Below, one piece after another: positions 57,120 through 64,000 of a DNA stretch of 64,000 nt. The notes beneath the pieces are model-generated. The model made no database searches, was not told the DNA's origin, and saw only the letters and a list, made by a program, of their open reading frames with translations. Location of the stretch: the NCBI GenBank assembly GCA_014607495.2, contig CP053165.1:4024906-4088905 (forward strand), given 5' to 3'. Origin of the DNA: Carposina sasakii (taxonomy: Eukaryota > Arthropoda > Insecta > Lepidoptera > Carposinidae). The stretch's first letter is position 1. The number at the start of each line of letters is the position of its first letter. The translations under genes were made by a program, and so were the position numbers.

Positions 57120-58200
57120 ACTGATTGAATGCTAAGTTCACGTATTTGGGAATGAAGGGCTTGCTTTCAGCATAGAAAGAAAAAAGGTATAAATAATGGC
57201 GACGCAGCCGTGAAAAGCTGTTTTAACCTAAGTGATACGAGGGATACGATACGAGTTGTCATAAACTACATTAGTGCATATACTTGTTTATTTATTTCGT
57301 TTTTCCGGTACGAGTAAGTAACGGCATCGTTTTTATGGTCTTTTACGTTAGTCATTTATAAGTACTACCTACCTTCACGTACCGTGTAAATTTACGTAAC
57401 TGATGAAACTACAATACATTCGTTACATAGTATTTTTATCACAATAACGCACCCTTGACATCTCTAGATCGTACTAAGTATCCTATGCAACTAGGTATAT
57501 TCCCTTCGTCGAATAATATTAAAACTACCTTGGCAGTATCGCAACAATTTATAAATCAAAGTCCTTCTGGTTATTTGTTCCTTCTTCGATATATTTGGGA
57601 TTATATTTATCCATTTTTGCCTTCCTTGTAGAAAGTGTAAAACAATGCGCTATACAAACGGTATTCCATGTACCTACATGGAATTCTATGTAGTCTAGCC
57701 TGTAGGTAAACAAGCGGGTAGGTAGGCATCATTAATTAAAGCAGCGCCGTTGCTTGCAATTGTTTAAAGAAACTAGGCGACAGACATGTGCAATAGTGTC
57801 CACTTAATGCGTAACATGTACTAAAGAGACAAAACATGCCTGTGAATGGTGTGTGTTTATGACAATAACCAAAGGGTTAGAGACACGTATGTCTAGGTAG
57901 TATAATAAATTATATTTGTATGATGCATGTATCGGTATGCAGCGGCATTGATACGCCTCACGAAGTTAGGCTTTACATCATAAAATATTTCAACATAAGC
58001 TTATGTTTTTTGCTTTATCACCCATGCAAAGAGATAGATGTAGTGAGATCTCGTATTGGCTATCTTTTTTGACATTTCATAGTGATGATCTCTCCTTGAA
58101 ACTTGATTAATGGCAGTGGCAGATACCTATGAGTGTTTTGCCAAATTGTCTACAGGCAAAGCGTTATGCTACTTTTATTTCAATAAGTGATCAATCAATC
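57120..58200. other. Non-coding stretch, no assigned feature
   Basis: No coding-like frame. 'gtacctacatggaattctat' and nearby inverted words around 57,665-57,695 form a small palindrome. Confidence 0.35.
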
Positions 58201-58384
58201 AAGTCAGAAGAGGGTCTTGGTGTTTTGCAGGCGATGGGCTGACCACCTGTCACTACTAACCGAACTTGTACATCTCAGCTATACTCTCAAAATTGGTCAG
58301 AAGTGGCACCATGTGGTTCTATCGGCCCTTGGTGCTCTGCCTACCCCGTAAGGGATAAAGGCGTGATTATATGTATGTATGTAA
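58201..58384 (+). repeat. SINE-like repeat, most complete copy
   Basis: Combines the head shared with 481-590 ('ggtcttggtgttttgcagg', 'gggctgaccacct') and the body shared with 8,003-8,108 and 33,391-33,500. It ends in the ATGT-repeat tail 'gtgattatatgtatgtatgt'. Confidence 0.7.
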
Positions 58385-58399
58385 GTGGTCATCATCATT

Positions 58400-61263
58400 A
58401 GGAACTGTAAAAAAAAAAGCCGATATGGCGGCTGAATGTTATTGTTAGTTGTGCGCAGCTAGTATAATAATATTCATAAACAATTAACCAGTACAACGAT
58501 TGTCTATCAGAATCCTTACAATAAGGCCTGCGGTAAACGCAGGACGTCCGCCACCTAAACCGTAGTATTATTATTATGTATGACGGCATCGTCAACTAAT
58601 GGCCGCGTTGAAGGTTCGTGACGTGCACCTATTTAGGCGCAGGGAAATATTGTGGCTCTTGCAGCACGATATAGAAATATTTTGAGAAATATTATATTAC
58701 TAGCTTCTGTCTGCTGCACCTGCGAGAATGCATGAATAGTAGTTATTAAATGGTGTCCCACTTTGACACCATTTACTTCTTTTGTTTAAAGTACCCGTTG
58801 TCATCACTTTTCTAGGAAAATAACCTACAAGTTTTTTGACCTTTCGTCTACGTCTGCAAGTTCAATACTAAATCCATGGTGTGGGGTTACGGTAGGTGGG
58901 GCACCCAAAACCCTTTGTGGTGTCACTATCGATCGTCTATCTCTTGATTGAATCATTCCTTTAATTGAGATTTATCTACTTGTTAACCTTTCATCTTAAG
59001 TCGTATCATATTAATAGATTCCTTGATTTTTCGTTCAATTAACTAAGTTATTTGTTAGATTTTGTAGAAGAAAAAACGTCTAGCTACCAAATTGGGTGAA
59101 GCTAACGTCTTCTATTAACTACGTTTTTGCAGTTATAGTTGTTTTCTACGGACTGACAAGTCTGACCCTCTTTCTTTACCCTACCAAATGTTTTGTTAAA
59201 AAACAAAACTCATCAATACAGAGATAAATAGTTTGTCGGTTTCAATTCCAACCACAAAAATGTTATATAACTAAATCGAATGGATACCAATGGTAGTTCT
59301 GTGGTTTCGCTATGGTGTACCGACGCCATGTCTGCCTACGAGGCCGTCGACCCCTCGCCTATTAGACACACTTGCTTTGTTCGACTTACTCGCTTTAGCT
59401 ACCCAATGCTTTACAACAGCAGCTCCATACACTCGCAGTTTAAGTTGTTCAGTTTCTTTAACGCAAACGTTTAGTTTAGCAGTTTGTTATTCGTCACGCT
59501 TCGTGCTAGTGTGAAGTGTTGGCTTATTGACAGATGTGGTTGTTACATGGAGGCTGTTAGTTTGGAGGAGATATCCTAGATACAGACAGTTGCTTTACTG
59601 TTCAAGAAATTTCTCCCTATTTATCCCAGAAATAGATACAAGTTCGGCGTCACCCGACGTTTTTGAAGGCAATGAAATATACTCAGTTATAGATTCCCAT
59701 TAGTAATCGATAGGTTGACATCGTTCTATTAGCGCTGTAACTGAAACAAGTGTAACATGATCAGCGTAACCTGCCCTGTTCTATGATTTTGACTCAGTTA
59801 TTGCAGTGCTAGTGGCATCTCCGCCATGATTAGGCCTTCGTGTGTCCAGCTAATACTTCGACGAGTTGCGTAACCCACGTAAGGACGTTAGTAGTTATTA
59901 CTTATTATGTTATGTTACACATTGACTTATTACTGGTTTGGCAGGTTGGTAGACTTTTAACGTGATATAGAGTCTATTGTTCTGGTTGGAGTTCTGCTGT
60001 TTTTCTTCTAACTTTATTGGCGGTACTAAGAATGTGGGTGAAGTGTTTATTACAACAGCTTTGGCTGATGAATGATTTCTAGGATTTGATCATACAGTTA
60101 TGATATCATCAAATATGATGGTGCTACTAGTGTCTCTAATAGTGAAGTGCCCTGGCCTGCAAGCAATGCCATAACTGAATTCTTTTCTAAATAGATTATA
60201 TTTTTTTACTATTTACGTGAAAATTCTTCAGTCTATTTAGAATTACTCGAAAACATTTCCCATTGATTTCGTTATTCGGTTCATTGGTGTATTTATGTCC
60301 GAAAAGCGGTAGGCTCATTCTTAACTTAATAGGCCAACTGGTGAAAAGTAGGTATGTAATTTGGACACTTCTGCCCAATCTTATGGGCTATGTGGGCTGT
60401 ATGTAAACATTCTTGAGACTTCTTTATTGAACGGGACAATAATATTTGTACGACAGTCACTTGACCGATTTAAAGTACAAAACAAACGCTGGGCGTGGCC
60501 GATCATGATTTCATATTATGCGTGGTGGAAAGTGGCGAATCTATTATGTGGTTTTCATTGCCGTTGGGAAAGTTTTCCATTTCGAATTTGTTAACTTTAT
60601 TATCTAGTAAGCTATAGCTCTATTAACTATTTATGTTACGTTTCGTAGTGCTGAAGCAAATAGAATGACAAACGTAGTAACTATATTCGTTTTTGTTTTA
60701 GCCTGTGCTGTGGTGTGGGCGTCTAAAAACCTGTCATCAACCAATTTATAAACATTGTAATCAATCATTCGAAAATCTCAAAATTATTAAGTCATCAAAT
60801 ACAATTCCGATGTTCCCAGAAGATATTTTGTAAATACAAATTCCCAGGTGATTTTGTAAAAGGAATTTCCTGCTTAATTTGCTTGGTTTAAGACAAGAAC
60901 AACTATGATTGTCACGTACGGAAAATGAGAAAACTAGTTAGAGGTTAGGTAAAGGTTAGCAACATAGTAACAAAACAATCGTTTTATGTTAAACTAGGCA
61001 AACAGATAACCAAATGGAACTGGTCAGTGATGTGATTGATGACTAAGTATTTATCTGTATGTAACTATAAAGACTTGTTGGTGATGACCTTGTTAAAGCA
61101 CACATAATGGAGCGCCAGCGAAGGTCTCCTAATATAATGGAAGTGGATCTGCATGAACGCAGAATTTTTGAAGTAGAACCTGTCTGTACCTATGTAAATA
61201 TAAAGAAGTATGTTATGTTTACTTGGCTGAATGACACGAATAGTAATAACCAATGATAAATTT
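58400..61263. other. Long non-coding stretch
   Basis: Two overlapping short frames at 59,280-59,514 lie in a GC-richer patch with an initiator-like TTCAGTTT near 59,448. Neither has a recognisable domain. No other structure was noticed. Confidence 0.35.
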
Positions 61264-61523
61264 TGTCTACGAATAGAGTGGTACCTGGAGATAATTCACA
61301 CACTACACAACACATTAACCTAGTCCCACATTAAGATCGCTAAGGTCTTGTGTCGTGGGTACTAAGCAACGGTATATAAATACATAGATAAGTATAGAAA
61401 CATCCATGACTCGGAAACAAACATCGATATTCATCATATCAATGTTTGCACCTACCGGATTCGAACCCAGGACCTATGGCGTCGCAGGCAGGGTCACTAC
61501 CTACTAGACCAATCGGCCGTCAA
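61264..61523 (-). repeat. tRNA-derived SINE
   Basis: The minus strand starts 'gacggccgattggtctagta' (A-box region), then 'gcctgcgacgccataggtcc' and GGGTTCGAATCC (perfect B box). A non-tRNA body follows with 'atggatgtttctatacttat' and 'tacccacgacacaagacctt'. The tRNA-like head has no intact acceptor stem, so it is a SINE rather than a tRNA gene. A relative lies at 23,325-23,500. Confidence 0.7.
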
Positions 61524-61547
61524 TGGAGATAATGATATAGTTATATA

Positions 61548-61787
61548 CAGGGTGTAACAAAAAGGGTATGTTAAGCGAAAAGCTATGTAAATAGCCCACT
61601 GTAGAGAACCTATCCACAAAATTTGAGACCCGAAATCATATGTTTATTTTTCTCGATAGTATGGTGAATTTTTAAATATCTCAGGAATTTTCATACAATC
61701 TCGAAAAATAAAAATGTGATTTCGAGTTCTCTATAGTGGGCTATTTACATAGCTTTTCGCTTAACATACCCTTTCTGTTACACCCTG
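61548..61787 (+). mobile_element. Palindromic MITE, family P
   Basis: TA|CAGGGTGTAACAAAAAGGG ... TGTTACACCCTG|TA. Its arms pair over about 100 bases; a short deletion removes part of the right arm near 61,725 ('tctcaaattttgga' is absent). Confidence 0.85.
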
Positions 61788-61794
61788 TAGATAG

Positions 61795-63605
61795 TGGTTT
61801 CTTAGTCTATATAGTTTCATGGTCTATGTTAGTGGTAGCATTAGCACAGTAGATGACGATAACGGTGTACGGAAAAACTTGCATAAAGTTTATGAGACAC
61901 TGTACTGTATTCTTTGTAAAATATGTTTTAATGATAAATAAAAAAAAAAAAAAAAATTACATCATCTTAATTAAAGTTTCTACTTACTTATTTTGAATAC
62001 GTATTTTTGACGGCGTAGATATGTGTGTAATTTTTTATTATCGAATAGGGATCCGCCCCGGCTTTGCACGGGTGTAATGCTCTTTCACGTGAAAAAGTCG
62101 TGGGCAGCCGGTAAAGAATAGTTGTTTAGACTTTTCAGGCCATTTAAAAGAAATCTCCGTAAGAACCATCCTCGTACTTCAAGGATATTCTAAAACGTGA
62201 ATTAGCGAAATCGGTTCAGCTGTTCTCGAGATCTGTGCCTAGCAACACATTCAGCGGTTCATTTTTATAGGAAAAGCGGATGGAAAGTCGACAGTGGAAG
62301 TTTAACAACCCGAATACATTTTTAAATATATTTTGTATACAAGTTCACGGAGGCGAAGTCACAACCGATCGCTAGTGGTTACAATAAGGTTTATAACACG
62401 ATCGATACGAGTCAGTCAGTCGTTAACGCGGCTAATTGTCTCCGGGGAATTAGCGGTGCCATGGAAGAATTTGTATTACTATTCTAAAAGCATGTACATA
62501 AGGAACAGGCCACACGCAAGTCGACTTTGATTTTTGTGCTGTAGAACAGATCCATTGTATGCCAAATTCATCGCCATGTCTGGTTATAAGTTCTGATTTT
62601 ATGTAGATACCTACCTTAATTAGGTAATCAGGTAACATATTGCAGTCAGTTTATATAATCAGTAAGTTCCATACAGCTCGCAGTTTCTGTGCGATGTGTA
62701 TGTTACTTCAGGTTACTTCGATTACTATAGCTGGCTGTAGTCATTCGTACCTTACAACGTGACCTTGACAATTTTTATATTGCTTACATAAGTCACCACC
62801 TCCATATTTTTATCTAATAGAATACATTATACCCAGTAAGCAAACAGGTATACCTATCAATTTTCTTTTTTGTCCCCTCCCAAAGGTTTTCTTGCGATAG
62901 TAATAGTAATAACGCGAAGTCCTTTGTAGTTTTTGCTTCTCACCTTAAAGTACTTAAGTTTTGATACCCTTCTCTCCTTATATGGTGCAAAGAAATATAA
63001 TCTGGATTAAGTATTTTAGAGTATCTTAAACATACATAAACAAGCAATAACTAGATGCTGTAATATATAATAAAAAAAAAACGAACGAATCGTTGCTTTA
63101 CACAGGATTAAATTGGTTGTTTGTAATCCCAACAGCCTTGACATATAACCGTTATATTTGTTTACCATTCGTCCTTCCGTGAGCCTAAGTAAAGACAAGT
63201 GCACTTAGGCTGCGCCACCCTCATCTGTCATTCTAACCAAGTGTAAACGAGGCACCGAACACGGAGCATCTATGGTAGGAGTTGTTTCAATTATTCAGAG
63301 TGCTCTATATCAGATGTAAAGTCTGTTGAAACAACGGGAAGACAACTCGCTGTAGTAGTAGTCGTGTATTCGACTATTAATTCAAGTGTGTATTGTATTC
63401 CAGCTATAGACGTTTTTTTCTAGTTACATACATATTTTTCTGGCTAGGTATTGGTTATTATGACAGTTCCGCTACGCGTTTGACTTCGGAAGAAAATGGG
63501 AGAAATCAGGGGAAACAACATTTTGCGTTGAGTGTCCTACCTAGTAGTCCACTAACCTAGATATACAGTTTTGTTGTTATGACATGATAACTGATAGACA
63601 AAGCG
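61795..63605. other. Non-coding stretch, no assigned feature
   Basis: Includes a poly-A run at 61,940-61,956 and a GC-richer patch at 62,050-62,250. No coding exon or terminal repeats were identified. Confidence 0.35.
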
Positions 63606-63609
63606 ACGT

Positions 63610-63780
63610 AAAATGACGATCAGTTCATGAGCTCGGAGTCCTCTAGCGGTTGCCGTCATATAGCGGCGGCACACAAAACCACGCCCTCTGTACGGTGCAG
63701 TTATGAGAAATGTTCGTCCATGGCCGCTATATTATGTCGGTACGGCAAGCTTTGCGGTCTTTTCTTTTGTCGGGAGGTAA
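63610..63780 (+). promoter_or_regulatory. Candidate promoter/first exon near the right edge
   Basis: A GC-richer block starts with an initiator-like TCAGTT (about 63,620) and continues through 'gttgccgtcatatagcggcg' and 'cggtacggcaagctttgcgg' to GGGAG|GTAATA, a plausible 5' splice site near 63,776. The frame from 63,627 to the splice site is open and Ser/Cys-rich but unrecognised. Confidence 0.25.
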
Positions 63781-64000
63781 TAGTGAACATGCTTTATATA
63801 TGTTTTAGACTCTGTAATATATGTATATCCAATTATACAATAATACGGGTTTAGGTGTGGCAATAAGTCTTGTAAAAACTTATGTATCTTATCTTATCAC
63901 CGGCCGTGATGTCATCGCGGACAAGTTTGGCTTGGCTGTATGCAGTTTATTATATCTAAGAAGTAGCAGTAATACTGAAATATGTGATTATTTTGAAAAT

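Noticed and set aside
59280..59514. Two overlapping short genes
   Set aside because: No recognisable domain, no splice context, and overlapping frames in one GC-richer patch; no choice between them is supported.
61436..61523. tRNA gene on the minus strand
   Set aside because: The B box is perfect, but no acceptor stem pairs and a SINE body follows; a related copy exists at 23,325.

Overview
This is eukaryotic chromosomal DNA, most likely from a moth or butterfly. It is AT-rich and intron-bearing. It carries several dispersed repeats of lepidopteran type: short Helitrons ending in a hairpin plus CTAG|T, a tRNA-derived SINE, and RTE-like LINE tails ending in GAT-type microsatellites. Short motifs such as TAGGTA/TACCTA are also scattered widely. 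There are no bacterial operons, CRISPR arrays or rRNA genes. The species was not determined.

Layout. Positions 1-103 are the last coding codons of a plus-strand gene that begins outside the window; its poly(A) signal is at 385-390. From there to about 28.3 kb no complete gene is visible. The space holds SINE, LINE, MITE and Helitron copies plus a candidate CpG-rich promoter and non-coding first exon (about 3140-3304). At 28,368-32,497 lies the one complete host gene. It has six coding exons with GT-AG introns that join to a 510-residue zona pellucida (ZP) domain protein with signal peptide, ZP-N, ZP-C, a dibasic cleavage region, one transmembrane helix and a Ser-rich tail. Proteins of this kind are apical extracellular-matrix components of insect epithelia. 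Its introns contain a palindromic MITE, a Helitron ending 33 bases before exon 4, and a decayed LINE end.

From 33.9 to 40.4 kb is a dense nest of transposons. A TA-target MITE sits inside a palindromic MITE (33,899-34,542). Next to it a hAT-type element (34,561-40,147) is split by a 5,083-bp Gypsy-class LTR retrotransposon with two 150-bp LTRs that read as identical, a 5-bp target duplication (TAGGC), a tRNA-Leu-type primer site and a gag-pol frame broken by two frameshifts. Beyond this come another palindromic MITE, a pogo/Tigger-like relic (43,453-44,007), a second hAT-MITE copy, and a candidate first exon (about 42.3-42.6 kb).

From 44.5 to 64 kb no host coding exon could be assigned. It contains a 5'-truncated LINE with an open 204-codon C-terminal reverse-transcriptase region (49.3-49.9 kb), an RTE-type LINE fragment on the minus strand (51.5-52.3 kb), an unexplained open frame followed by AATAAA (55.35-55.8 kb), a short hairpin (57.0 kb), SINEs, a fourth palindromic MITE, and a GC-rich block near the right edge that may be a promoter/first exon. 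I did not find a convincing new multi-gene system. The strongest leads are the Helitron whose open frame is continuous with a ZP exon, the palindrome split by a prematurely ended Helitron, and the nested LTR/hAT insertion.
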